From Fen-999 sp035654135 (GTDB taxonomy: Bacteria > Pseudomonadota > Gammaproteobacteria > Burkholderiales > Rhodocyclaceae), in contig DASRXN010000053.1 of NCBI GenBank assembly GCA_035654135.1, forward strand, positions 1-36,405: a stretch of DNA of 36,405 nucleotides, read 5' to 3'. Numbering within the stretch: position 1 is the first letter of the stretch; every line of letters starts with the position of its first letter. The notes beneath the pieces were generated by a model that saw only the letters and a list, made by a program, of their open reading frames with translations, was not told where the DNA came from and ran no database searches. Shown here one piece after another: positions 23,650 through 34,233 of the stretch. Both the position numbers and the translations under genes were made by a program.

Positions 23650-26589
23650 ATGATGCTCAGTAGCAAACGGATTGTCGCCGCCTATGTCATGACTGTCCTC
23701 CTGGCGGGGGGCATCTTCGGCTATATGCTTCTTTCCGGCTACAACCAGGAGATACAAGGCGCCCGCAGCGCGGCGGAGAATCTGACGTGGCTGTTGCAGC
23801 AGCGGCTCGATGCGACGCTGCGGCGAACCGACTCGACCTTGGAGGATCTCGCCAGCTCTGCTGCGGCAGACACGCTCCGCGCCGATGTTCGCTTGAAGTT
23901 CGAGCGTCAGATCAATTCATCCCTGGCAGCGCGCCGAACGAAATTCGCGGAGGTTTCGGCATTTCGCTTCATCGATGCCGAGGGGAACCTTCTCTACACC
24001 TCGGATCCCGTACAGAGCTTCGCCAACCTCGCTGATCGCCCCTACTTCAAGGCAATGCGCGACAACCCGAATGCGGGGCTGGTTTTTTCTGATGTCCAGG
24101 AATCGCGCTTCACAGGCCAGACAGTGGTCGTCATGGGGCGCGGTATCCGCGATCCAGCCGGCAAATTCCTCGGCGCCGCCACGGCCGTACTCGACCTGGC
24201 CAGCTATGCCAGGTTGTTCGATTCGCTCGACCTCGGGCCGCAGGGCCTAATTTCCATTCGCCGCACCGACAGCCGGTTGGTGCTGCGCAAGCCAGATGAT
24301 CCCACTCTCGTCAACCAGCCGATAGCACACCCGATCCAGAAGCTGATCGAGGAGGGGCGGACCGAGGGAACAATTCGCTATACCGCCGTTACCGATGGCA
24401 TCGAGCGTCTGTTCGCGTACCGGCGGGTGCCGAACTACCCCTTTTACTTCATCGTCGGTGTCGCTACCGGGGACATCCTTGCCGGCTGGCGGCGTCAGGC
24501 CCTGATCTCGACCGCGCTGGCGTTTCTCGGCTTCCTGGCCTACACGGGCTTGCTGTTCAGTCTTTCACGCGCCCGATTCCGGGAGACCGAAAACGCACAG
24601 CGGGTCAATGAACGCGAACAGAATCTGCGCTTCATCCTCGATGCCACCGGGGAAGGAATCTGGGACTGGGACATAGGTCGCAATCGGGTCAGGGTCAACG
24701 CCAGATTCTGCGAGATATTGGGAATGGCGAAGCAGCATTCCGAACTGAGCACGGAAGAGCTCGGGCGGCATGGGGTTTTGGAAGAGGCAGTTGCCTATCG
24801 CGTGGCCTTGCGCGAATGCCTGAAGGGAGAGACTTCGCTATGGTCGGAGTGCCGACTCCGCCGTGAAAACGGCGAAATCATCTGGGCCATGATCCGGGGC
24901 GACGTGGTGCAGCGGGATGCCTCGGGCCGCGCCTTGCGCATGGTCGGCAGCATCGCCGATATCAGTGAGCGAAAGCTGGCCTCCGAGCAGCTGGCACGCA
25001 GTGAACTCGAACTCCAGGCGATCATCGATACGGAGCCCCACTGTGTGAAGCTCCTGGGCGCCGACGGTGCATTGCTGAAAATGAATCGGGCCGGACTGGC
25101 CATGATCGATGCCGATTCATTCGACCAGGTTGCTGGCAAGCAGGTCGCCAACATCATAGTCCCCGAACACCGGCAGGCCTTCAGGGCACTGACCAGACGG
25201 GTGTTCGAAGGTGGCTCGGGGAAACTGGAGTTCGAGACCGTCGGCCTGAAGGGAACCCGACGCTGGCTGACCACGCATGCCGTGCCCTTGCGGGACCCCG
25301 ACGGCAACATCCGGGCGCTGCTCGGGGTGACTCGTGACATCACCGAGCGCAAGAAGGAGGAAGCCGAACTGGAGGCGTACCGCCATCGTCTGGAGATGCT
25401 GGTCGATGAACGCACGGTCGCGCTGACCGTGGCCAAGGAGGCAGCCGAAGCGGCCAACGTGGCCAAGAGTGCCTTCCTTGCCAACATGTCGCACGAAATA
25501 CGCACACCGCTCAATGCCATCACCGGCATGGCGCACCTGATGCGGCGCGCCGGCGTCAGCCGCGAACAGGCCGAGCGCCTGGGCAAGATCGACGCTGCCG
25601 GGCAGCATCTGCTGGAAATCATCAACGCCATCCTCGACTTGTCCAAGATCGAGGCCGGCAAGTTTGTCCTTGAGGAAACCGAAGTCAGCGTCGGCAGCAT
25701 CACCGCCAATGCGGTGTCCATGCTTTCCGAGCGTGCCCAAGCCAGGAAGCTCAAGCTGATCAGCGAGACCGAGTCGTTCCCCCATCATTTGCTGGGCGAT
25801 GCCACCCGCCTGCAGCAGGCGCTCCTGAATTACGCTACCAACGCCATCAAGTTCACCGAAGCCGGCACTGTCATTTTGCGCGCCAGTCTGGCGGAGGAGT
25901 CAGCGGATAGTGTCCTGGTGCGCTTCGAAGTGCAGGACACGGGCATTGGCATCCCTCCTGAAAAGATGGGCCGCCTGTTTTCGACTTTCGAACAGGCCGA
26001 CAACTCGATTACCCGCAAGTATGGCGGCACCGGTCTCGGTCTCGCCATTACCAGGAAGCTTGCCCAACTGATGGGCGGCGACGCCGGCGTGGTCAGCATT
26101 CCCGGCGTAGGCAGCACCTTCTGGTTCACCGTCCGGCTCAGGAAGGGATCGGCTGCCGATGCGATGACGGCAGCGCCGAAAGACGCGGCCGAGACTGCGC
26201 TGGCGCGGGATTATCGCGGTCGGCGGATATTGCTGGCCGAGGACGAGCCGATCAACCGCGAGGTCGTTGTGGAACTCCTGAGCGATGTCGGACTGGTCAT
26301 CGATGTCGCCGAAGACGGCGTCAAGGCGGTGGAACTTGCCGGCGCCAATGACTACGACCTGGTCCTGATGGACATGCAGATGCCCAACCTTGACGGCCTG
26401 GAGGCAACGCGCCGGATTCGGCAGTCGGCATGGGGGGCGAATATTCCGATTCTTGCCGTAACGGCGAATGCCTTCGCGGACGACAAGGCGCGGTGTGTCG
26501 AAGCGGGGATGAATGATTTCATCGCCAAACCAATCGATCCCGATGCCTTGTTCGAGACCATTCTGAAATGGCTGTCACCGACGACGTGA
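23650..26589 (+). CDS. Hybrid sensor histidine kinase (Cache-type sensor, two PAS, receiver)
   Basis: The 979-residue protein has two membrane helices (about 8-30 and 278-300) around a Cache/PDC-like periplasmic sensor (about 35-275), two PAS domains (about 325-440 and 452-570), a HisKA domain with NMSHEIRTPLN (phospho-acceptor His615), an ATPase domain (DTGIGIPPE; GGTGLGLAI) and a C-terminal receiver with phosphate site Asp908 (LMDMQMP). Such proteins sense small molecules outside the cell and relay phosphate to a separate partner, which is not encoded nearby. It is transcribed alone, diverging from the bactofilin gene; a start at the second ATG (23653) is equally possible. Target unknown. 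Confidence 0.93.
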   Translation: MMLSSKRIVAAYVMTVLLAGGIFGYMLLSGYNQEIQGARSAAENLTWLLQQRLDATLRRTDSTLEDLASSAAADTLRADVRLKFERQINSSLAARRTKFAEVSAFRFIDAEGNLLYTSDPVQSFANLADRPYFKAMRDNPNAGLVFSDVQESRFTGQTVVVMGRGIRDPAGKFLGAATAVLDLASYARLFDSLDLGPQGLISIRRTDSRLVLRKPDDPTLVNQPIAHPIQKLIEEGRTEGTIRYTAVTDGIERLFAYRRVPNYPFYFIVGVATGDILAGWRRQALISTALAFLGFLAYTGLLFSLSRARFRETENAQRVNEREQNLRFILDATGEGIWDWDIGRNRVRVNARFCEILGMAKQHSELSTEELGRHGVLEEAVAYRVALRECLKGETSLWSECRLRRENGEIIWAMIRGDVVQRDASGRALRMVGSIADISERKLASEQLARSELELQAIIDTEPHCVKLLGADGALLKMNRAGLAMIDADSFDQVAGKQVANIIVPEHRQAFRALTRRVFEGGSGKLEFETVGLKGTRRWLTTHAVPLRDPDGNIRALLGVTRDITERKKEEAELEAYRHRLEMLVDERTVALTVAKEAAEAANVAKSAFLANMSHEIRTPLNAITGMAHLMRRAGVSREQAERLGKIDAAGQHLLEIINAILDLSKIEAGKFVLEETEVSVGSITANAVSMLSERAQARKLKLISETESFPHHLLGDATRLQQALLNYATNAIKFTEAGTVILRASLAEESADSVLVRFEVQDTGIGIPPEKMGRLFSTFEQADNSITRKYGGTGLGLAITRKLAQLMGGDAGVVSIPGVGSTFWFTVRLRKGSAADAMTAAPKDAAETALARDYRGRRILLAEDEPINREVVVELLSDVGLVIDVAEDGVKAVELAGANDYDLVLMDMQMPNLDGLEATRRIRQSAWGANIPILAVTANAFADDKARCVEAGMNDFIAKPIDPDALFETILKWLSPTT

Positions 26590-26590
26590 C

Positions 26591-26616
26591 GGCCGGAAAC
26601 CAGACCGGCACCGGCC
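26591..26616 (+). terminator. Possible hairpin after the hybrid kinase gene
   Basis: GGCCGG (26591-26596) and CCGGCC (26611-26616) are inverted copies 14 nt apart, beginning one base after the kinase stop. There is no T-run, so this is at most a weak or Rho-assisted terminator. Confidence 0.3.
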
Positions 26617-26620
26617 CGGC

Positions 26621-26728
26621 CTAATCGGCGCGAACTGGCGCCAGCCCCCACTTGGCGACGCCGTCGCGCAGGTGTGCGGCGGAGTAGCCTTTCTTGCAAG
26701 GTTCTCGTTTGTTTAGGTGACGGACCAT
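26621..26728 (-). other. Small antisense-oriented ORF (35 residues), rhodanese-tail-like
   Basis: Opposite to its neighbours, an ATG at 26728-26726 opens a 35-residue frame that includes CKKGYSAAHLRDGVAKWGL and ends at 26621. The pattern C-K-x-G, then a helix, then G-V-x-x-W-G-L recalls the last part of rhodanese-type sulfurtransferases. It fills most of the 137-bp gap and overlaps the methyltransferase start. It may be the remnant of a lost gene or a chance frame; the resemblance is by eye only. Confidence 0.25.
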
Positions 26729-27341
26729 GACCGACCGCACAAGCTACTGGGAAAACGTCTATGCGACGCGCCGCACTCACGAGGTCAGCTGGTACCAGAT
26801 ACGCCCGGACACTTCATTGCGTCTGATCGCCACGCTGGGTATGCAGCCGAGCGATGCGGTGATTGATGTCGGTGGGGGAGCCTCCAACCTGGTCGATCAT
26901 CTCCTCGACCAGAGCTTTACTGACGTTACAGTGCTCGATATCTCCGCCTCCGCCCTGAGCGCGGTGAAGGAGCGCCTCGGAACGCGCGCCGGTGCTGTGC
27001 ACTGGCTGGCCGGCGACGTCACGCGCTTGAAACCAAAGAAACTTTTTCGTCTCTGGCACGATCGGGCGGTATTTCACTTCCTGACCGACGCGGAAGACCG
27101 TCGGGCCTACCTCTCGACGCTGTCCGGCACCCTGCCGAGTGGTAGCCACGCCATCATCGCCACATTCGCCGAGGACGGGCCGGAGCGTTGCAGCAACCTG
27201 CCCGTCTGCCGCTACAGCCCGGAACGATTGGCGGCGGAACTTGGCTCCGGCTTTACACTCGTCGAATCGCTGCGCGAAACGCACGTCACGCCGGCGCAGG
27301 GCGAGCAGAAATTCATCTACTGCTGCTTCCGTCGAGACTGA
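26727..27341 (+). CDS. Class I SAM-dependent methyltransferase, substrate unknown
   Basis: The 204-residue cytosolic protein has the Rossmann-fold methyltransferase core: motif I VIDVGGGAS (45-53) binds S-adenosylmethionine, the acidic end of strand 2 is VTVLDIS, and AGDVTRL follows. It starts MTDRTSYWENVYATRRTHEV, the W-x-x-x-Y opening common in small-molecule and thiol/chalcogen methyltransferases. The next gene, a trans-sulfuration PLP enzyme, starts 22 bp later, so the pair is probably co-transcribed. Sulfur-compound methylation is a reasonable but unproved guess. Confidence 0.85.
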   Translation: MTDRTSYWENVYATRRTHEVSWYQIRPDTSLRLIATLGMQPSDAVIDVGGGASNLVDHLLDQSFTDVTVLDISASALSAVKERLGTRAGAVHWLAGDVTRLKPKKLFRLWHDRAVFHFLTDAEDRRAYLSTLSGTLPSGSHAIIATFAEDGPERCSNLPVCRYSPERLAAELGSGFTLVESLRETHVTPAQGEQKFIYCCFRRD

Positions 27342-27363
27342 CTTCATAAGGAGAAAACCTAAC

Positions 27364-28533
27364 ATGACTCAGGGAACTGGTGGCCTGTCCACCCGCTGCG
27401 TCCATGCCGGCGAAATCGCCGATGTCCACGGTTCGCCGCATACACCGATATACACCACGACCACCTTCAAGTTCGCCTCCACCGCCGACCTGCTCGACGT
27501 GGTAGACGGCCGCAAGCCGGGCAGCCTTTATACGCGCTACGGCCTCAATCCGACCATTGGCAGCCTGGAAGAAAAGCTCGCCGCGCTCGAAGGTACCGAA
27601 GCTGCCTGGGCCTTTTGTTCCGGCATGGCGGCCGAGGTGGCGCTCTTCCTCACCCACGGCCGCAAGGGCATCGTCTGCCTGGGCGACGCCTACGGCGGCA
27701 CGCTGGAACTGATCTCGTCGCAACTGCCGCTGCTCGGCATTCCGGGCCATTTCCTGCTCGGCCACGAACTGTCGAAGCTCGACGAACTGCTGGCGCAGGG
27801 CGCCGGCCTGGTCTTCCTCGAAACCCCGACCAACCCGACGCTGGAAATCTTCGACATCCACGCCATCGCCAAGCTGGTGCACGCCCACAGCGCGCTGGTC
27901 GCTGTCGACAACACCTTCGCCTCGCCGGTGAACCAGAACCCGCTGGCGCTGGGTGCCGACTTCGTCGTGCACTCCTGCACCAAGTACCTCGGCGGCCATT
28001 CGGACATCACCGCCGGCGCGCTGATGGGCGCGAAGGAACTGCTGGCCCCGGTTTGGAACTGGCGCAAAAACCTCGGCACGACTATTGCGCCAGAAATCGC
28101 TGCGCTGCTGGCGCGCAGCATCCGCACGCTGCCGGTACGTGTGCGTCAGCAGAATGCGACGGCGCAGGCGGTGGCCGAGGCGATGGCGCGGCATCCGCGT
28201 GTCAGTCGAGTGCTCTATCCGGGCCTGCCGGACTTCCCCGGCCACGCGCGGGCGAAGAAGCAGATGAGCGGCTTCGGCGGCATGCTCACCATCGAGGTCA
28301 AGGGCACGGGCGACGACGCCACGCGCGCCGCCGATCGGCTGAAACTGTTCGCGCTGGCGCCCAGCCTCGGCGGCGTCGAGAGTCTCGTCACCCAGCCCTG
28401 CACCACTACGCACCACGGCTTGACGCCGGGAGAGCGCGCCAGGCGCGGCATATCGGACGCGATGCTGCGCCTGTCGATTGGCCTCGAAGACACGGCCGAC
28501 CTGATCGCCGATCTTGAACAGGCGCTGGGGTGA
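27364..28533 (+). CDS. Cys/Met metabolism PLP enzyme (cystathionine gamma-synthase/lyase family)
   Basis: The 389-residue enzyme is a fold-type I PLP protein of the trans-sulfuration family. Lys207 (HSCTKYLGGHSD) forms the PLP Schiff base; YTRYGLNPT (56-64) and FCSGMAA carry phosphate and substrate contacts; VFLETPTNPT and AVDNTFASP are family motifs. It may form or cleave cystathionine, or make homocysteine directly from sulfide; the subfamily cannot be settled by eye. The ATG at 27364 follows AAGGAG by a good distance; an upstream in-frame extension to 27139 lies inside the methyltransferase gene. Its stop overlaps a GTG that opens a cysteine desulfurase remnant. Confidence 0.9.
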   Translation: MTQGTGGLSTRCVHAGEIADVHGSPHTPIYTTTTFKFASTADLLDVVDGRKPGSLYTRYGLNPTIGSLEEKLAALEGTEAAWAFCSGMAAEVALFLTHGRKGIVCLGDAYGGTLELISSQLPLLGIPGHFLLGHELSKLDELLAQGAGLVFLETPTNPTLEIFDIHAIAKLVHAHSALVAVDNTFASPVNQNPLALGADFVVHSCTKYLGGHSDITAGALMGAKELLAPVWNWRKNLGTTIAPEIAALLARSIRTLPVRVRQQNATAQAVAEAMARHPRVSRVLYPGLPDFPGHARAKKQMSGFGGMLTIEVKGTGDDATRAADRLKLFALAPSLGGVESLVTQPCTTTHHGLTPGERARRGISDAMLRLSIGLEDTADLIADLEQALG

Positions 28534-28604
28534 AACCTGCCATTTACCTCGACTGCAACGCGACGACGTCAGTCAGCCGACCGAGACCAGCCAGTGCACG
28601 CTGA
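28530..28604 (+). pseudogene. Truncated start of a class V aminotransferase / cysteine desulfurase
   Basis: The GTG at 28530 overlaps the stop of the PLP enzyme gene (GTGA), the usual form of a coupled operon gene. It reads MKPAIYLDCNATT, the classic N-terminus of NifS/IscS-type cysteine desulfurases (YLDxNATTP). After codon 13 (about 28568) the similarity stops, and the frame ends at 28604 inside the opposite-strand egtD gene. The rest of the gene, including the PLP lysine and catalytic cysteine, is absent. This marks a recombination junction at about 28568-28573, where the egt block joins older sequence. Confidence 0.7.
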
Positions 28605-29534
28605 ACAGGTTGTCCGGATCGCACCATAGGCCGCGGGGATGGAAACCGCAGGCCGCGGCCAGGGTACGAAAGCTCTCGACGGTGTATTTCTGGGAAATTT
28701 CGGTCCGGATCGACTCGCCACGCCGCAGGACGAAGCGTTGCCCGAGAATCGATACGTTCTGGGGCTCGCGGACGACCAGATGCATCTCGATGCGTTCCTC
28801 GGGCACGTTGTAGAAGGCATAGTGCTGCCATACCGCCACGTCGAAGTCGCTGCCGAGCTGTCGGTTGGCCCGGGCGAGCAGGTTGCGGTTGAAGGCCGCG
28901 GTAACGCCTGCGGCATCGTTGTAGGCGGCATGTAGCACCAGGGGATCTTTCACCAGGTCCACGCCGATGAGCAGGCCGCCGCCGCGCAGCAGCCGCGCCG
29001 TGGTCGAGAGAAAGCGGCGCGCCTGGCTTCGGGACAGGTTGCCGAGCGTCGAACCTGGAAAGAACCCGACCCAGGGACGGCCCTCCTGCCGCCAGACCGG
29101 CAGGCGCTCCGGTTCGGTGAAGTCGGCCACGACGGGCATCACCTCGAGTCCCGGATAGTCCTCTCGCAACACGGCCGCGGCACGTGTCAGATGCTCGCCG
29201 GAGATATCGACGGGCGCGAATCGGCGCGGTGCGTTAAGGGCATCGAGCAGCAGGCGTGTCTTGACGAGCGAACCGGCACCGAATTCGACGATGGTGGCGT
29301 CCGGTCCGATCAGGTCCGCCATCTCGGCAGCCGCATCGGCCAGGATGGCCGTTTCCGTGCGCGTGAGGTAGTACTCGGGCAGCGAGCAGATGCGCTCGAA
29401 CAGCGCCGAGCCGATTTCGTCGTAGAAGTACTTCGGTCCGATGATGTGCGGATACTGGCGCAGGCACGCGAGCATATCCCGGCCGAATTCCGGTGCCGCC
29501 GGTTCGGCGACCAGGCTCAATTTGCCTTGGGCAG

Positions 29535-29538
<4 letters not shown>
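28573..29538 (-). CDS. egtD: EgtD, histidine N-alpha-methyltransferase (ergothioneine synthesis)
   Basis: EgtD adds three methyl groups from S-adenosylmethionine to the amino group of histidine, giving hercynine, the first step to the thiol antioxidant ergothioneine. The 321-residue length fits. Family marks include PKYFYDEIGSALFERICSLP followed by EYYLTRTE near the N-terminus, the SAM motif VEFGAGSLVKT and the loop FFPGSTLGN. I chose the ATG at 29538, which overlaps the egtB stop (ATGA); the frame open to 29637 lies inside egtB. Its 3' end abuts the cysteine desulfurase remnant. Confidence 0.95.
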
Positions 29539-30839
<1,301 letters not shown>

Positions 30840-30967
30840 CGGCAACTCCCGGTAGGCGTTGGATCGGTAGCTACAGGTTCCTGACCACGATACCACCAGC
30901 GGCGCGGGATCGGAATACCCATGAGAACCCTATTTCCGCTACCGAACGGACCGTACCCGGCCGGGCG

Positions 30968-31633
30968 CTATTCGGTCTGCTCGCTGCGGTCGAGCCGGTG
31001 CAGCGTCAGCACCAGACCCACGGTCGCGATTACCAGCAGCGCCGGCCCGAACAGCCAGAACACCAGCGGCACGGCGAAGAAGAAGGCGCGCATGCCGACG
31101 GCGAACAGGTTGCCGGCCCGGTTGAGCCGGCGTGCCACGTTCGCTGGCGTCAGCGCGAGATGAGCGTCCCGGTCGGGGATGTTGATCATGAAGACCACAT
31201 GATTGACCAGGCGTACGGCCATGGCAAAGGCAAAAAAAGCGACGATGAAATCCACCAGCAGGCACAGTACCTTGATGATCCACAGCTCGGCCGCGTGGGA
31301 GCCGACGGCGTTGAGTACATGCCAGCTGCGGCTGATATTTTCCGCTTGCCCGGACAGGGTCAGCGTGCCGACGATGAGAAACGTGGCGGTCGAGGCCATG
31401 AGCGTGGCGCCCATGATGAAATTGCGCAGGGTCTGTACCGCCATGATGTCTTTCGTTGGATTGGCCATGACGTTGGCAACCCAGACGGCGCGCGCAATCT
31501 CATTGACGCCGTGGATCGTGTAGGTCGGTTCCTTGCGTACCTTTCGCCAAAGGAACAGGTAATAGATGCCGACCAGCAGGGCGCTGGCCGTCACGGCAGC
31601 CAAGTCGGGGCCGAATTCCTTGATCAGGTCCAT
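30968..31633 (-). CDS. DUF599 family membrane protein
   Basis: The 221-residue inner-membrane protein has four clear helices (about 10-29, 72-93, 120-145, 183-210) and the conserved hydrophilic loop around VWVANVMANPTKDIMAVQTL, which marks DUF599. No function has been shown for the family. It lies 26 bp after the Sel1-repeat gene on the same strand and 128 bp before egtB, so it belongs to the small-protein group of this strand and possibly the same transcript. Confidence 0.85.
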   Translation of the reverse strand: MDLIKEFGPDLAAVTASALLVGIYYLFLWRKVRKEPTYTIHGVNEIARAVWVANVMANPTKDIMAVQTLRNFIMGATLMASTATFLIVGTLTLSGQAENISRSWHVLNAVGSHAAELWIIKVLCLLVDFIVAFFAFAMAVRLVNHVVFMINIPDRDAHLALTPANVARRLNRAGNLFAVGMRAFFFAVPLVFWLFGPALLVIATVGLVLTLHRLDRSEQTE

Positions 31634-31659
31634 GTTGTCTCCCTATTGTTTGTTGCCTG

Positions 31660-32337
31660 CTACCGGGCGGCGCTTCTGGCTCTCTCGCTCCAGTAGTCCG
31701 CCGCTCTGGCGTCGATCGCCACGTTTGGCGCCCCTTGGCCGTAGATTCTTGCCAAACTCGCCATCGCTTCCGCGTGGTTCTGCTCTGCCGCAAGCTGCAG
31801 CCAATGAATTGCTGCCTGGATATCTCGCGGTTCGCCACCGTGGCCGTGTTCGTAGTTCTCGGCGAGCCGAAACTGGGCTTCAGCGTCGCCGTCGCCGGCA
31901 AGCTTGCGCAATGCCTGCTCCGACAGCATCCGATCCTGAGTGTAACCGGCATGTTCCAGCATCTGCCAGATACTTGCGCTTGCACTCCCGGCATCGTAGC
32001 CGCGCGCTGCCCACTCATGCCAGTCGGCGGACAGCTTGGTATTTTTCTCGACACCTGTTCCGTGGGCATGGAGATCGCCGAGCCGATCGGCGGCGTAGGT
32101 GTTGCCTTGCAACGCAGCCTGCTCAAGCCAGCGTGCGCCTTCCTTCGGGTCGACCGGAAGGCCTGCATCGCCGTCCAGGTAGGCCACGCCGAGCAACATC
32201 TGGGCTGCGGCGTTGCCGTGCTCTGCGCTGCTGCGGGTGGCGGCCAATTCATCGGCGGACATTGCCAAGGCTTGGCTCGCAAGCGTCGCGGCGATTGTGA
32301 AGGTGGCAGTCTTGGCGAGAAATGGAATGGATTTCAT
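31660..32337 (-). CDS. Exported Sel1-repeat (TPR-like) protein
   Basis: The 225-residue protein has a signal peptide (1-25, ending SQALA) and about four Sel1-like helical repeats with the G-x-A-x-A-x-x-x-L-G pattern (for example HGNAAAQMLLGVAYLDGDAG and GDAEAQFRLAENYEHGHGGE). Such repeats bind other proteins; in the periplasm they often serve envelope stress or assembly systems. It sits between a three-helix membrane protein gene and the DUF599 gene, all downstream of the Deg protease, so a role in envelope upkeep is a reasonable inference. Confidence 0.85.
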   Translation of the reverse strand: MKSIPFLAKTATFTIAATLASQALAMSADELAATRSSAEHGNAAAQMLLGVAYLDGDAGLPVDPKEGARWLEQAALQGNTYAADRLGDLHAHGTGVEKNTKLSADWHEWAARGYDAGSASASIWQMLEHAGYTQDRMLSEQALRKLAGDGDAEAQFRLAENYEHGHGGEPRDIQAAIHWLQLAAEQNHAEAMASLARIYGQGAPNVAIDARAADYWSERARSAAR

Positions 32338-32370
32338 GGTGGCTCCTGACTAGGGTGGGCGGGCATTTGC

Positions 32371-32712
32371 CTATTGGTCGATGGCCATGGCGATGCCGAC
32401 GGCGGCGATGGCACTCAGGGTCAGCCCGAGCAGAAACACTTCCTCTGCCCAGTTTTCCACGCGCGCGCCCTGGCGGGCGACGCGCATGGCGACGAATGAC
32501 AGCGCCGCACTGATGAGGAACAGGATCGCATCGACCGCGAGCATTTTGTCGACGAATGCGCCGAGGCGCCCCGCGTGGGAGATGCGGCCGATCGACAGCA
32601 CCGTCATGCACGCGCCGACCATCGTCGCCGACGTGGGCAGAATGTGCGACGAGATGCCGTCCCGTGCATCGCGGGCAGGGACGCCGATGCGCTGGTTGTC
32701 GGTGGGCAGCAT
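32371..32712 (-). CDS. Unknown small membrane protein with three helices
   Basis: I do not recognise this 113-residue protein. A hydrophilic N-terminus (1-25) precedes three membrane helices (about 27-43, 57-76, 91-111). I chose the ATG at 32712; a longer frame to 32787 overlaps the protease gene. It starts 13 bp after the Deg protease stop and precedes the Sel1 gene by 33 bp on the same strand, so it is probably the second gene of a protease-led operon. Confidence 0.7.
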   Translation of the reverse strand: MLPTDNQRIGVPARDARDGISSHILPTSATMVGACMTVLSIGRISHAGRLGAFVDKMLAVDAILFLISAALSFVAMRVARQGARVENWAEEVFLLGLTLSAIAAVGIAMAIDQ

Positions 32713-32725
32713 GTGCGGACGCCTT

Positions 32726-34150
32726 TCAGGACAGATCGACAGGGATGAACAAGCGGTTGTCGCCACGCCGTACGAGCAGGGCGACATGCTTGCCGGCGTT
32801 CGCTACCAGGGCCCGCAACTGTTCGGCGTTGCCGACATGGACGCCATTGGCGGAGAGGATCAGATCACCGGGCTCGATGCCGGCATCGGCAGCCGGACCG
32901 GCGACCTGCTCGACCACGAGGCCGCCATTCTCACCCGTCTGGACCTTTTCCGCCGCGGTAAGCGATCGCACCGAAAGTCCGAGCCGCTGCGGCGTGGCAG
33001 TGACGCTGGCTATTGGCCCCGGTTCGTTGGCGCTGCCGATCGTCACTTCAATCGTGTGCAGCTTGCCCTTGCGCCAGATGTCGAGATGCGCCACGGTGCC
33101 GGGCTTGACTTTGCCGATACGCGGCGGCAATTCCGAGGAATTGCCGATTGCCTGGCCGTCCAGCTTCAGGATCACATCGCCTGTCTGCAAACCGGCGCGC
33201 GCCGCCGGTCCGTTGGGCTCGACGCCGCTGACCAGCGCGCCCTGTGGCGACGACAGGCCGAACGATTCCGCCAGCGCCTGGTTGACGTCCTGAATGGAAA
33301 CGCCGAGGCGACCGCGCGTGACCTTGCCGTGGGCCACGATCTGCTCCTCGACCTGCGTGGCGACGTCGATGGGAATGGCGAAGGACAGGCCCTGGTAGCC
33401 ACCCGATCGACTGTATATCTGCGAAGTGATGCCGATCACCTCGCCCTGCGTATTGAACAGCGGGCCGCCGGAATTTCCAGGGTTCACCGCCACGTCGGTC
33501 TGCAGGAAGGGCACATAGCTGCCGTCCGGCAGCGAGCGCGACTTGGCCGAGATGATGCCGGCGGTCGCGGTATTGTCGAAGCCGAAGGGCGAACCGATCG
33601 CCAGCACCCACTCGCCGACCCGTGTGCGGTCGGGGTTGCCTATCTTTACGGATGGCAGACCGGTTGCCTCGATCTTGAGGACCGCGACATCGGTCGGCTT
33701 GTCGACGCCCAGAATCTTGGCATTGAATTCGCGCTTGTCGTTGAGGCGTACGACGATTTCGTTGCTGCCGTCGATCACATGGGCATTGGTCAGGATGAGG
33801 CCATTGCTGCCGACGACGAAGCCGGATCCCAGGCCATGCACCCGCTGCTCGGCGGCGTTTGGCGCGGGCAGGCCGAAGCGACGGAAGAATTCGAACATCG
33901 GGTCGTCGGGGTCCAGCTGCATCGTTGCGCGCACCGTACCCGTGGTGCTGACATTGACCACCGCCGGCCCCCAGTGTTCGACGATGGCGCTGAAATCCGG
34001 CACGTTGACGGCGACGGGATTCGTCGCCACGCCGGCAGCCGGCAAGGCGTGGGCAGCGGGCAGCGACGGCATTCCCCAGCGTACATAGGCGGCGCTGAGC
34101 GCCGAAATGACGACGGCAAGCAGTGCGATACGTTTCATCGAGCTGATCAT
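32726..34150 (-). CDS. HtrA/Deg-family periplasmic serine protease
   Basis: The 474-residue protein has an N-terminal signal or anchor (about 5-23), a trypsin-like domain with the full triad His124 (NAHVI), Asp154 (TDVAVL) and Ser227 (GNSGGP), and two PDZ domains (about 270-360 and 385-470). It degrades or refolds damaged envelope proteins. The DegP versus DegQ subtype cannot be settled by eye. The ATG at 34150 follows AAGGAG. Two CTTAAG-type hexamers overlap the end of the upstream kinase gene, 11 bp before a -10-like TAGCTT (34205-34200), so it is likely controlled by the adjacent OmpR-type regulator. Confidence 0.93.
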   Translation of the reverse strand: MISSMKRIALLAVVISALSAAYVRWGMPSLPAAHALPAAGVATNPVAVNVPDFSAIVEHWGPAVVNVSTTGTVRATMQLDPDDPMFEFFRRFGLPAPNAAEQRVHGLGSGFVVGSNGLILTNAHVIDGSNEIVVRLNDKREFNAKILGVDKPTDVAVLKIEATGLPSVKIGNPDRTRVGEWVLAIGSPFGFDNTATAGIISAKSRSLPDGSYVPFLQTDVAVNPGNSGGPLFNTQGEVIGITSQIYSRSGGYQGLSFAIPIDVATQVEEQIVAHGKVTRGRLGVSIQDVNQALAESFGLSSPQGALVSGVEPNGPAARAGLQTGDVILKLDGQAIGNSSELPPRIGKVKPGTVAHLDIWRKGKLHTIEVTIGSANEPGPIASVTATPQRLGLSVRSLTAAEKVQTGENGGLVVEQVAGPAADAGIEPGDLILSANGVHVGNAEQLRALVANAGKHVALLVRRGDNRLFIPVDLS

Positions 34151-34216
34151 GCGGTTCTCCTTTCCTTGCACATACGCGCTGGTGCGCGAACATGGTTGCA
34201 AGCTAAAGGAGTGCGA

Positions 34217-34233
34217 CTTAAGCGAGACTTAAA
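34217..34233 (-). promoter_or_regulatory. CTTAAG-N5-CTTAAA box in front of the Deg protease gene
   Basis: CTTAAG (34217-34222) and CTTAAA (34228-34233) are spaced 11 bp start to start, as in PmrA/QseB boxes. On the minus strand a -10-like TAGCTT (34205-34200) follows 11 nt after the box, the same spacing as at the regulator gene. The box overlaps the stop codon of the kinase gene. Confidence 0.65.
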
